Assembly: GCA_003224635.1 (NCBI GenBank)
Contig: QHZK01000256.1
Coordinates: forward strand, 1 to 5,940
Direction of reading: 5' to 3'
DNA: 5,940 bases
DNA from: Acidobacteriota bacterium
GTDB taxonomy: Bacteria > Acidobacteriota > Terriglobia > UBA7540
Shown here: positions 1 through 5,339 of the stretch, piece by piece
Numbering within the stretch: the first letter of the stretch is position 1
Layout: every line of letters starts with the position of its first letter
Position numbers and translations under genes: made by a program
The notes under the pieces: generated by a model
Told to the model about the DNA's origin: nothing
What the model saw: only the letters and a program-made list of their open reading frames with translations
Databases searched by the model: none

Positions 1-65
1 TCTTGCCTTCCTTGCGCGAAGCTTTCCGCTGGAGTGCCTCTGTACTACTAACCTGGAAAGTGTTT

Positions 66-96
66 GCGCCTTGCACAAATTTTTGCGGCGCTTTTT
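66..96 (+). terminator. Possible rho-independent terminator of a gene left of the window
   Basis: GCGCC (66-70) pairs with GGCGC (87-91), and GCA (73-75) can extend the stem with TGC (84-86) across a two-base bulge. A run of five T follows at 92-96. This is the shape of an intrinsic terminator reading rightward. The stem is short and bulged, and no gene ending just upstream can be recognised, so the call is tentative. Confidence 0.35.
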
Positions 97-138
97 GGTT
101 GCGGCTCTGCCGCGCTGTGTCCTCCGTGATCAGAAGAG

Positions 139-185
139 CCTCAACACAAAGTCCACGGAGATACTCCGTGCGCTCCGTGTTGAGG
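139..185. repeat. Nested inverted repeat in the gap before nuoB
   Basis: The outer arms are CCTCAACAC (139-147) and GTGTTGAGG (177-185), a perfect 9-bp inverted repeat. Inside lies CACGGAG (154-160), which pairs perfectly with CTCCGTG at 164-170 or with a second copy at 173-179. A third CTCCGTG stands at 122-128. The wording, together with the nearby TCGCAGAGAACGCA (201-214), resembles short dispersed intergenic repeats of many environmental genomes. That resemblance is from memory and not computed. Confidence 0.5.
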
Positions 186-242
186 TTGAAAGGACCGAGG
201 TCGCAGAGAACGCATACTGCGGACCCAGGCGAGAACCGACGT

Positions 243-258
243 GCGGGCGAGAGCCCGC
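243..258. repeat. GC-rich hairpin with GAGA tetraloop
   Basis: GCGGGC (243-248) and GCCCGC (253-258) are perfect complements around GAGA, a GNRA-type loop. No T-run follows, so it is not a terminator. It ends ten bases before the -35 box of the nuoB promoter and may be a protein site or a repeat remnant. Confidence 0.45.
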
Positions 259-267
259 GCCGCCACG

Positions 268-296
268 TTGAAAGCCTGCGAGCGGCGTGACATAAT
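268..296 (+). promoter_or_regulatory. Sigma70-type promoter for nuoB
   Basis: TTGAAA (268-273) matches the -35 consensus TTGACA at 5 of 6 positions. CATAAT (291-296) matches TATAAT at 5 of 6. The spacer is exactly 17 bp. It is the best promoter match in the window. The predicted transcription start, about 303, falls only one or two bases before the annotated nuoB ATG at 305, implying an almost leaderless mRNA or translation from a later start. Confidence 0.6.
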
Positions 297-304
297 GAAG
301 GCGT

Positions 305-820
305 ATGGGAAACACACTAGTGGCAACCGAGCAGTCCTCGGCGCACGAAGGTCTCATCTTCACCAAGCTCGACCAAGCGGTGAACTGGGCCCGCAAGTCG
401 TCGCTCTGGCCCATGAGCTTCGGCTTGGCCTGCTGCGCCATCGAGATGATGTCCATGTCCGCGTCGCGCTTTGACATCGCGCGCTTCGGAGCGGAAGTGT
501 TTCGCGGCTCGCCGCGCCAGGCCGACCTGATGATTATCGCCGGCCGGGTCTCGCAGAAAATGGCCCCGGTCATCAAGAGGCTCTACGAGCAGATGCCCGA
601 GCCCAAGTGGGTGATCTCCATGGGCGCCTGCGCCACCTCCGGCGGCGTCTTCAATAACTACGCCATCGTGCAAGGCGTGAACCAGTACATCCCCGTCGAC
701 GTGTACGTCCCCGGCTGCCCGCCCCGCCCCGAGCAGCTGATCTACGCCATCATGCTGCTGCAGAAAAAGATCGAGCAGCAGCGCGGGTCCTTCAAGCAAG
801 CTGTCCTGCACAGCAAATAA
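305..820 (+). CDS. nuoB: NADH-quinone oxidoreductase subunit B (NuoB)
   Basis: NuoB is the peripheral-arm subunit of respiratory complex I that carries Fe-S cluster N2, the last electron carrier before quinone reduction at the cytoplasmic face of the membrane. The 171-residue product has the full family signature: FGLACCAIEMM with the adjacent Cys43-Cys44, GACATSGG with Cys109, and VPGCPPRPEQL with Cys138. These are the four N2 ligands. Length is normal for the family. The ATG at 305 has GAAGG only three bases upstream, a tight ribosome-binding site. A GTG at 320 is an alternative start. No nuoA precedes it and no nuoC follows; the next gene is unrelated. This nuoB is therefore separate from a nuo operon, at least within the window. 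The catalytic residues look intact, so it is unlikely to be a decaying copy. Confidence 0.96.
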   Translation: MGNTLVATEQSSAHEGLIFTKLDQAVNWARKSSLWPMSFGLACCAIEMMSMSASRFDIARFGAEVFRGSPRQADLMIIAGRVSQKMAPVIKRLYEQMPEPKWVISMGACATSGGVFNNYAIVQGVNQYIPVDVYVPGCPPRPEQLIYAIMLLQKKIEQQRGSFKQAVLHSK

Positions 821-905
821 CACAAACCAGAAAAATCGAAAATCGAAAGTGAGGAAGACGTGCGTTCCGCGGTCGACTCTGCAGCACGCCAAGGATCGCG
901 GGCGC

Positions 906-947
906 CTGATCCAACGAGTCTGATCCAACGAGCCTGATCCAATGATT
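906..947 (+). repeat. Three tandem 14-bp repeats
   Basis: The units are CTGATCCAACGAGT (906-919), CTGATCCAACGAGC (920-933) and CTGATCCAATGATT (934-947). The first two differ by one base and the third is more diverged. They end 11 bases before a TATACT hexamer (959-964), so the last unit covers the place where a -35 box would lie. Confidence 0.85.
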
Positions 948-958
948 GACGACAGGTG

Positions 959-964
959 TATACT
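959..964 (+). promoter_or_regulatory. Weak -10-like box before the 133-residue protein gene
   Basis: TATACT matches TATAAT at 5 of 6. No -35 match is found at 16-18 bp; that position is occupied by the third 14-bp repeat. It could be an activator-dependent promoter, or chance. Confidence 0.25.
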
Positions 965-1025
965 CCCACCGGCCCGGAAGCCCAAGGCGTTATCCGGCTA
1001 ATCTGGACGGAACGGGAGAAGGATC

Positions 1026-1427
1026 ATGCTTGGAGAGCTGATTGGCGAACTGCACGGGAAGCGGACGGGACGGAGAGTGCTTTCGACGGATGGCGGATTC
1101 AAGGTAGAGGTATCGTTCGAGGACAGCGGGAAAATTCTGGGGATCGAGGTGAACAACATCGGAACGTACTGGTCGGCGCCGCGACCTGACGGCAGCTTGT
1201 ATGGAGAAGGGCAGGGACTCGTCATTACCCAAGACGGGGAGATGGCGACCTGGAAAGGCCAGGGCGTGGGAAAGCTCCTGCGCGGCGGCGCCGTGAGTTA
1301 CCGCGGAGCCATATACTACAGTACTGCGTCTCCTAAGCTGGCCCGCCTCAACACGATCGCTGCCGTATTCGAGTACGAAGTAGACGCGAACGGAAACACC
1401 CACACCAAAGAGTGGGAGTGGAAGTAG
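1026..1427 (+). CDS. Conserved protein of unknown function, 133 residues
   Basis: I cannot assign a function. The ATG has GGGAG seven bases upstream, a normal ribosome-binding site, and codon choice looks like that of the neighbours. The protein has no signal peptide, no long hydrophobic segment and no cysteine, so it is probably soluble and cytoplasmic. It is rich in alternating beta-type and glycine-turn segments: GFKVEVSFE near residue 25, LYGEGQGLVITQDGE near 58-72, TWKGQGVGKLLRGG near 75-88, and a tail rich in Trp and Glu. That pattern suggests a small beta-barrel of lipocalin or allene-oxide-cyclase-like shape with repeated GxGxG turns, but this is inference from composition. Its distance from nuoB (205 bp) argues for its own promoter. 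No catalytic residues stand out. Confidence 0.8.
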   Translation: MLGELIGELHGKRTGRRVLSTDGGFKVEVSFEDSGKILGIEVNNIGTYWSAPRPDGSLYGEGQGLVITQDGEMATWKGQGVGKLLRGGAVSYRGAIYYSTASPKLARLNTIAAVFEYEVDANGNTHTKEWEWK

Positions 1428-1538
1428 CCAGAGCCTGGCGTGAGCCGCCAAACAAAGCCCCTGTCGCGCTGAGCGCAGGCAGGCATCTGCCCCTCGCGTT
1501 GCAAGAAGCCTATTGAGAGATGAAAAATGCAGTGACGA

Positions 1539-1600
1539 TGACCCGCTGCAGCGGCGCTCGATGAGCGCGGGAAAGCGGCGGTCGCACACCGCCGCTACAG
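1539..1600 (-). repeat. Three-hairpin palindromic repeat, copy A
   Basis: Reverse-complemented, this stretch aligns with 4024-4094 over nearly its full length, starting GTAGCG and ending AGCGGGTCA, with a few substitutions and a deletion of about 12 bp. It folds into three units: AGCGGCGGT/ACCGCCGCT (1574-1582 with 1588-1596, perfect 9 bp, 5-base loop), GCGCTC/GAGCGC (1554-1559 with 1563-1568), and the perfect palindrome CCGCTGCAGCGG (1543-1554). It is a REP- or MITE-like non-coding element; its family is unknown to me. Confidence 0.8.
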
Positions 1601-1633
1601 AAGAGGTCGTCACTATATTCTGCAATCATCAGT

Positions 1634-1659
1634 AGATCCTTCGGTGCGCTCAGGATGAC
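1634..1659. repeat. Short dispersed palindromic repeat (AGATCC...AGGATGAC type)
   Basis: ATCCT (1636-1640) and AGGAT (1652-1656) bracket TCGGTGCGCTC. The whole phrase matches, from memory, a motif scattered between genes of many environmental bacteria whose other strand starts GTCATCCTGAGCG. Only one copy occurs in this window, so repeat status rests on recall. Confidence 0.45.
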
Positions 1660-1741
1660 GCCGCCCCGGCTTCTTGCCTAACGGCGTCGCGGTCTGCCGC
1701 CTAGTTGCGAATCCCAAATCTCAAACTTCCAGTTTCTAAAT

Positions 1742-2833
1742 TTAACTGCCAGTCTTCGGTCTCGAATAAAACGGCAGCGCAACCACGCGAACCTTGCCAC
1801 CGGAGTCGAGTGTGAGCTCCGTGCCAGGTCCGGAGACTTCCCGCCGCACATAGGCGAGGGCTAGAGTCTTGCCGAGGGTGGGCGAGAAGCACGAACTCGT
1901 GACCTCGCCCAACTCCTTCCCGTCGGAGAGCAATTTCTCGCCGGGCGCAGGCGGAGCGCTCGCCTCGACGAACAGGCCGACTAGCTTCCAGTTCACGTGG
2001 CCGCGGCTGCGAGCGCGCTCCACGATTTCCTGACCGAGGTAGCAGCCCTTCGTGAAGCTCAGCGCGTTCAAGAGCCCAGCCTCGAGCGGTAAGGTGTCCT
2101 CGCCGAAGTCCGGGCCGTAGCGCGGGATTCCGGCCTCGATGCGGAGGCTTTCGAGCGCTTCCGTGCCGCAGGGCAGCGCCCCGGACGCAAGCGCTTTGCG
2201 GGACGCAGTCTCCCACAGAAAACGGAGGTCATTCGGCTCGACCCACACCTCGAAGCCGTCCTCGCCCGTGCTCGTCGCGCACACGACGCGAGCCGCGTAG
2301 CCCGGACCCGTGGTCAGGAAATGGTCAAACTCGGAAAGTGCAGGGAGGCCGACCCCTAAAGTCTCCTCGACAAGCGCGCGCGACCGGGGACCTTGAAACG
2401 ACACCGTACACAGTTCCAGCGGCTCGAGCGCGACGTCATCCATCACGATGTAGCGTTCGAGCGCTCGAACCAGCTTATCGCGCAGGTCAGTATCGGTGTC
2501 GAGCAGAAAGGCTTCCTCGGCGCAATAGACGCGCACGTCCGCGACGATATGCCCTTTGAGGTCGAGCAAGGCGGCGTAGGCGCCGTGGCCGGGAGTCAGG
2601 CTCTTGATGTCGTTCGAGAGCATGTTGTGCAGGAAGCTCGCCCGGTCGGCGCCCTTCGCCGCGACCTTGGCGCGAAACGAGACGTCGAAGACGCCCGCCG
2701 CCGCGCGGACCGCGCAGTGCTCGGCTACCGGATCAGAGAAGCGCGCCGGCACCAGCCCGCCGTGATATTCGGCGAGTGTAGCCCGGCGCGAGATATGGTG
2801 GTCAGCGAGCAGGCTCCGGAGCGGATCAGGCAT
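1742..2833 (-). CDS. ygfZ: Folate-binding protein YgfZ (GcvT-like)
   Basis: YgfZ is a tetrahydrofolate-binding relative of the glycine-cleavage T-protein that helps maintain or repair certain Fe-S enzymes in the cytoplasm, MiaB among them in E. coli. The 363-residue product carries the diagnostic KGCYLGQE at 262-269; Cys264 is the conserved functional cysteine, and a true GcvT lacks this motif. Upstream is the T-protein fold: a region near 65-103 with FLHNMLSNDIKSL and LDLKGHIVADV, FQGPRS near 146-151, and RIEAGIPRYGPDFGEDTLPLE near 231-251. A C-terminal barrel domain follows. Length suits the longer bacterial YgfZ form. The ATG at 2833 is preceded by GAGG nine bases upstream. That GAGG overlaps the TGA stop of the membrane-protein gene 11 bp away, so the two genes are probably translationally coupled. 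Confidence 0.92.
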   Translation of the reverse strand: MPDPLRSLLADHHISRRATLAEYHGGLVPARFSDPVAEHCAVRAAAGVFDVSFRAKVAAKGADRASFLHNMLSNDIKSLTPGHGAYAALLDLKGHIVADVRVYCAEEAFLLDTDTDLRDKLVRALERYIVMDDVALEPLELCTVSFQGPRSRALVEETLGVGLPALSEFDHFLTTGPGYAARVVCATSTGEDGFEVWVEPNDLRFLWETASRKALASGALPCGTEALESLRIEAGIPRYGPDFGEDTLPLEAGLLNALSFTKGCYLGQEIVERARSRGHVNWKLVGLFVEASAPPAPGEKLLSDGKELGEVTSSCFSPTLGKTLALAYVRREVSGPGTELTLDSGGKVRVVALPFYSRPKTGS

Positions 2834-2844
2834 TTAGCCGCGCC

Positions 2845-3276
2845 TCAGGCGTGCGAACCCAGCCGCAAGTAGGCGGAAATGAGGATGACAATCAACGCCA
2901 GGATAAAGGCGATGGTCAACCACCTCTTGCGGCGTTCTCGAAACGGATCGAACAATTTGAGCGGCAGGGTCAAGCACAGCGATATCAGAAATACCACACC
3001 GGCCAGAGCGATCTTAATGGTGAGGAAGGCCCAGGCAGGTCCCCAGGCCTCTTCCCAGTAGAACTGGCGGACGTTGTAGAGACCCGAAATGAGCAGGAGA
3101 ATTATCACGGTCCAAGTGACCCAGCGAAACCTTCCCGCCACCGCCTTCACCAGCAGGTCTCGCTGCTCCGGGGTCAGGACCCGCGCAGAAGGAAAGAGGA
3201 CAATCACCAGAAATGCGATTCCGCCGACGCCGACCACGGCAGCGGTGAGATGAATCCATTGGAAGACGGTCGACAT
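2845..3276 (-). CDS. Four-helix integral membrane protein, CopD-like
   Basis: The 143-residue protein is almost entirely membrane: helices at about 5-28, 52-68, 81-105 and 118-138. A basic loop (PFRERRKRW, about 111-119) precedes the last helix. The N-terminal QWIHLTAAVVGVGG and the ISGLYNV in helix 2 resemble the small CopD/DUF4149-type membrane proteins, where a helix-1 histidine (here His9) is a candidate haem or metal ligand. That likeness is by eye. Its role is unknown; a copper or haem function would be a guess. No good ribosome-binding site precedes the ATG, but a promoter-like sequence 24-53 bases upstream would give a leader of only about 17 bases. It ends 11 bp before ygfZ and is probably co-transcribed with it. 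Confidence 0.82.
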   Translation of the reverse strand: MSTVFQWIHLTAAVVGVGGIAFLVIVLFPSARVLTPEQRDLLVKAVAGRFRWVTWTVIILLLISGLYNVRQFYWEEAWGPAWAFLTIKIALAGVVFLISLCLTLPLKLFDPFRERRKRWLTIAFILALIVILISAYLRLGSHA

Positions 3277-3299
3277 TCGTGCGGGCGGTCCGCGCCGCG

Positions 3300-3329
3300 A
3301 TTCTAATCATTTTCAGCAGCCCCGAACAA
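3300..3329 (-). promoter_or_regulatory. Possible internal promoter for the CopD-like gene and ygfZ
   Basis: On the minus strand TTGTTC (3329-3324; 3 of 6 against TTGACA) lies 18 bp before TAGAAT (3305-3300; 5 of 6 against TATAAT). Transcription would start near 3293, about 17 bases before the ATG at 3276. It sits in the 72-bp gap after the NTPase gene, so the downstream pair may be expressed apart from it. Confidence 0.4.
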
Positions 3330-3348
3330 GTTCTTTCAGAGGCTTGCT

Positions 3349-3966
3349 TCACGCTGGCGCGTGGACTTGAAGTCTCTGCTTCACGAATTCCCAGAGCTCG
3401 GGGCTGAGGTATCCCGGCGGGGAAACGGGAAACACAGGTTTCTCTTCGAGGTCCGCTGCGGCGACGCCGCCCCAGGCGCGCGCGTCAAGGCGGGAGTCAA
3501 TGGGCACCAGCGCGTCGGCTTGGTCGAGAAAGCGGCGCGCGGAGGGCTTGAAGTCGCGCTCGGAGCTATCGAGCACCACCAGATACAGGATCGGCTTCAG
3601 AAACTCGATGATGCTATTGCTCTCCATCATGACCCAACGTTCAGCGCTCACAGCTTTCTCGAGCAGCGGGAAGGCGTCCCCGAGCTGGCCCTGTCGAGCG
3701 CGAAGCCACAAAGAGCGCCGCGCGCCGGCCGCGAGAAACCGGCTGGTGTCGCTGCGGCCTCGCGGGTCCCGCTCCTCCGTCAGAACGAAAGGATGCTCCT
3801 TCGGCTCGCATCCGCACGCTTGACCGTCCACGGAGCAGATGCCGTGCCCGTATTGCGTGATCTTGACCGCGGTCCAGCCGAGCGAGCTGAGGCTGCGAAT
3901 CAGCCCCGTCATAACGGAGGTCTTGCCGATGTTTCGGGTGTGTCCGCCAATCACCACGGCATTCAT
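3349..3966 (-). CDS. MobB/BioD-like P-loop NTPase of unknown role
   Basis: The protein (205 residues from the ATG at 3966; a GTG at 3981 would add five) opens with a P-loop at residues 7-16, GGHTRNIGKT. Its G-x5-GKT spacing is as in dethiobiotin synthetase (GTDTxxGKT) and SIMIBI-class ATPases, not the common G-x4-GKT. The segment RSDTSRFLAAGA (about 71-82) occupies the place of the KDxxRHxxAGA element of MobB, the GTP-binding molybdopterin-guanine-dinucleotide factor, and VMMESNS (about 112-118) that of the MobB VEG strand. Between them is Cys44-x6-Cys51-x-Cys53, a possible metal or Fe-S ligand set. I cannot name a substrate. It may be a nucleotide-dependent cofactor or metallochaperone protein. 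No clear ribosome-binding site is seen at either start. Next in the same direction are the CopD-like gene (72 bp) and ygfZ. Confidence 0.8.
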   Translation of the reverse strand: MNAVVIGGHTRNIGKTSVMTGLIRSLSSLGWTAVKITQYGHGICSVDGQACGCEPKEHPFVLTEERDPRGRSDTSRFLAAGARRSLWLRARQGQLGDAFPLLEKAVSAERWVMMESNSIIEFLKPILYLVVLDSSERDFKPSARRFLDQADALVPIDSRLDARAWGGVAAADLEEKPVFPVSPPGYLSPELWEFVKQRLQVHAPA

Positions 3967-4023
3967 GGTCGGCCGCCGCACAACAATCTAAACTGAACGA
4001 CGTAAGTCATGCCGCATTGCGCC

Positions 4024-4094
4024 GTAGCGACGGTCTGCGACCGCCGTTTTCGGCGCTCACAGAGCGCCGTTATAGAGGCCGCTACAGCGGGTCA
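4024..4094 (+). repeat. Three-hairpin palindromic repeat, copy B
   Basis: It is homologous to the reverse complement of 1539-1600. Its three hairpins are: CGACGGT/ACCGCCG (4028-4034 with 4040-4046, one A-C mismatch, followed by TTTT); CGGCGCTC/GAGCGCCG (4051-4058 with 4062-4069, perfect 8 bp, loop ACA); and CCGCT/AGCGG (4079-4083 with 4086-4090). Compared with copy A it has about 12 extra bases, TTATAGAGGCCG, before the third hairpin. It lies in the 180-bp gap between the patatin and NTPase genes. Confidence 0.8.
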
Positions 4095-4146
4095 GGATAA
4101 GTTTCATTAAGGCTATGGTTTGTGGTTTGAGCTCCGAAAGCTCTGC

Positions 4147-5076
4147 TCACGACCTCGGGCCGATACTCACAATGGCCGGCTCTGGCGCGGGCTCGATCAA
4201 GGCGCGCAGGGCCGGGAGCATCTCGCGGGCCGCGTTCTCTCCAACGAGGATCATTTCGTCCACGCGGTCAAAGTCATCCCACGCAAATTTGTTCATCTCC
4301 GGCTCGATCACTACGTCGGAATGCTGCCGCCAGGTGCTCATGATCTGGTTCTCGGCGATTTGAAACGTCTGGCCGATCACCTGAAAGATGTTGGTAGGCA
4401 CATGACCCAGCCCGTTGGCCTTGAAGTGTACGGCGATGACCTTCTCGACTCCGAGACCGCGGAGCGCGGCGACCGGCACGGGCCCGGAAACGGCGCCATC
4501 AACGAGCAGCCGGCCCTGGTGAGCCACCGGCGTGAAGAGGCCGGGATAGGCGCAACTGCCTCGCAAGGGCGGGATCAGCTCTCCGTGGTTGAAGACCACC
4601 GCCTCGCCCGTCGAAATGTCTGTAGCGACCACAGCCAGCGGCTTCTTCAGTTCTTCGAACGTCGAGCAATGGAAAAGGCTGCGGAGCATGCTTTCCATTT
4701 TCCCGTTGGTCGCCAAGCCCCGGCGATCGACCGTCCAGCGGGCAAAACTGTTCCAGCGCACCCTCCGCGCCGCTTCGGCCATCTCGTCGGGCGTGGCGCC
4801 GCTGGCGAAGCCCGCCGCCACGATGCTTCCCGCGCTGATCCCGGAGAGGGCGTCAACCGGGATTCGGTTCTCACACAAGACCTTCAAAACGCCCACGTGG
4901 GCGATGCCGCGCGCGAACCCGCCGCCCAGCGCGAGTCCGACCCGGGGAACCCCTAACGCCTGCCGAACATTGTAACTGCCATTGCGGCGAGCCGGAGCAG
5001 GGTAAGCGAACTCCCGCAGGGTGCTTACTCCGGAGCGGAGTGCGTTGCGTATCTTGTCGTTCCAGTTTGAAGCCAT
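4147..5076 (-). CDS. Patatin-like phospholipase family protein
   Basis: This is a serine acyl hydrolase of the patatin/RssA type, expected to cleave ester bonds of phospholipids or other lipids with a Ser-Asp dyad. Numbered from the ATG at 5076 (309 residues), it shows the oxyanion-loop GGGFARG at 51-57, the nucleophile elbow GISAGS at 79-84 with Ser81, the SCAYPGLFTPV block near 174-184, and DGAVSGPVP from 193 with the catalytic Asp193. All catalytic residues are present. There is no signal peptide or membrane helix, so it is likely cytoplasmic or peripheral. The ATG has GAGG five bases upstream. A GTG at 5178 with AAGGTGG seven bases upstream would add 34 residues and cannot be excluded. 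The true substrate is unknown. An extended -10 promoter at 5311-5339 and a structured leader precede it. Confidence 0.93.
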   Translation of the reverse strand: MASNWNDKIRNALRSGVSTLREFAYPAPARRNGSYNVRQALGVPRVGLALGGGFARGIAHVGVLKVLCENRIPVDALSGISAGSIVAAGFASGATPDEMAEAARRVRWNSFARWTVDRRGLATNGKMESMLRSLFHCSTFEELKKPLAVVATDISTGEAVVFNHGELIPPLRGSCAYPGLFTPVAHQGRLLVDGAVSGPVPVAALRGLGVEKVIAVHFKANGLGHVPTNIFQVIGQTFQIAENQIMSTWRQHSDVVIEPEMNKFAWDDFDRVDEMILVGENAAREMLPALRALIEPAPEPAIVSIGPRS

Positions 5077-5218
5077 CGCGCCCTCATCAGTCCAGCCCAC
5101 TCCGATCCGAGCAATTTTTCCTTCCGCCTCCAGCAAGCCGATCCCGCCTCCCAATCTATTGGACGCTTCCGAAGCCACGGAGTTGCCACCTTATTTGCGC
5201 TAACTCCCGTCAGACCAG

Positions 5219-5250
5219 TATCTTCCAGGTACGGTATCTTCTGGATACGG
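5219..5250. repeat. Tandem 16-bp direct repeat in the patatin leader
   Basis: TATCTTCCAGGTACGG (5219-5234) is followed directly by TATCTTCTGGATACGG (5235-5250), identical at 13 of 16 positions. The second unit overlaps GTATC/GATAC inverted arms (5234-5238 with 5244-5248). It lies between the predicted transcription start and either patatin start codon. Confidence 0.7.
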
Positions 5251-5266
5251 TCCCTTCGAAGGGCCC
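5249..5266. promoter_or_regulatory. Palindrome in the patatin leader
   Basis: CCCTTCGAAGGG (5252-5263) is a perfect 12-bp palindrome. It extends to GG...CC at 5249-5266 with one mismatched pair. It abuts the tandem repeat and could be a repressor half-site pair or a leader hairpin. Confidence 0.5.
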
Positions 5267-5293
5267 TATACGCAGTGGAATCGCAGGGGATTT

Positions 5294-5333
5294 TCTGGCG
5301 ATTGAGGGCTATTCTATCAGGTTTTTCGCCAGA
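5294..5333. promoter_or_regulatory. Inverted repeat bracketing the patatin -10 box (operator candidate)
   Basis: TCTGGCGA (5294-5301) and TCGCCAGA (5326-5333) are perfect 8-bp inverted arms separated by 24 bp. Their centres are 32 bp apart, about three helical turns. The -10 box (5311-5316) lies between them and the right arm touches the -35 box. Confidence 0.5.
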
Positions 5334-5339
5334 GCACAA
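5311..5339 (-). promoter_or_regulatory. Extended -10 promoter for the patatin gene
   Basis: On the minus strand TTGTGC (5339-5334; 3 of 6) lies 17 bp before TAGAAT (5316-5311; 5 of 6). TGA immediately precedes the -10 box, giving the extended TGn motif. Transcription would begin near 5304, leaving a leader of about 126 nt to the GTG at 5178 or 228 nt to the ATG at 5076. Confidence 0.5.

Larger units (their letters stand above)
821..1025. other. Intergenic region between nuoB and the 133-residue protein gene
   Basis: No open frame with protein-like composition is seen. The stretch holds an A-rich run with repeated AATCGAAA units just after nuoB, the three 14-bp tandem repeats at 906-947, a -10-like TATACT at 959-964 without a convincing -35, and a good ribosome-binding site, GGGAG at 1014-1018, seven bases before the ATG at 1026. 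No terminator for nuoB is evident. Confidence 0.6.
1428..1741. other. Convergent intergenic region rich in palindromic repeats
   Basis: This stretch lies between two genes that point at each other. No coding frame is credible. It contains a small GCGCT/AGCGC hairpin (1466-1476), repeat copy A (1539-1600), a second short palindromic repeat (1634-1659) and an A/T-richer tail (about 1700-1741) directly after the ygfZ stop. No classic terminator with a long T-run is seen for either gene. The 9-bp stem at 1574-1596, followed by TTT on the minus strand, is the nearest candidate for ygfZ. Confidence 0.6.

Noticed and set aside
3..290. Open frames of 95 and 66 residues on the + strand left of nuoB
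   Set aside because: Composition is Arg/Ser-rich and structureless, they overlap each other and the repeats, and no ribosome-binding site or family resemblance is seen.
317..985. Long minus-strand frame (222 residues) opposite nuoB
   Set aside because: It is the antisense shadow of a GC-rich gene whose + strand reading is unmistakably NuoB.
1539..1600. Repeat copy A as a CRISPR unit or bidirectional terminator
   Set aside because: There is no regular spacer array. The hairpins lack a proper T-run, and the second copy shows it is a dispersed element.
990..1625. Minus-strand frame of 211 residues opposite the 133-residue protein gene
   Set aside because: It runs through the hairpin repeat and the intergenic gap with low-complexity Arg/Ser content. 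The + strand gene has the ribosome-binding site and protein-like pattern.
1742..2833. Identification of this gene as gcvT (aminomethyltransferase)
   Set aside because: KGCYLGQE is the YgfZ signature, and no other glycine-cleavage genes are nearby.
2393..2872. + strand frame of 159 residues inside ygfZ
   Set aside because: It is the antisense shadow of ygfZ, whose KGCYLGQE motif and fold elements are clear.
3361..3996. + strand frame of 211 residues opposite the NTPase gene
   Set aside because: It is His/Arg-rich antisense translation. The minus strand carries the P-loop.
4120..4956. + strand frame of 278 residues opposite the patatin gene
   Set aside because: It is an antisense shadow; the patatin catalytic motifs are on the minus strand.
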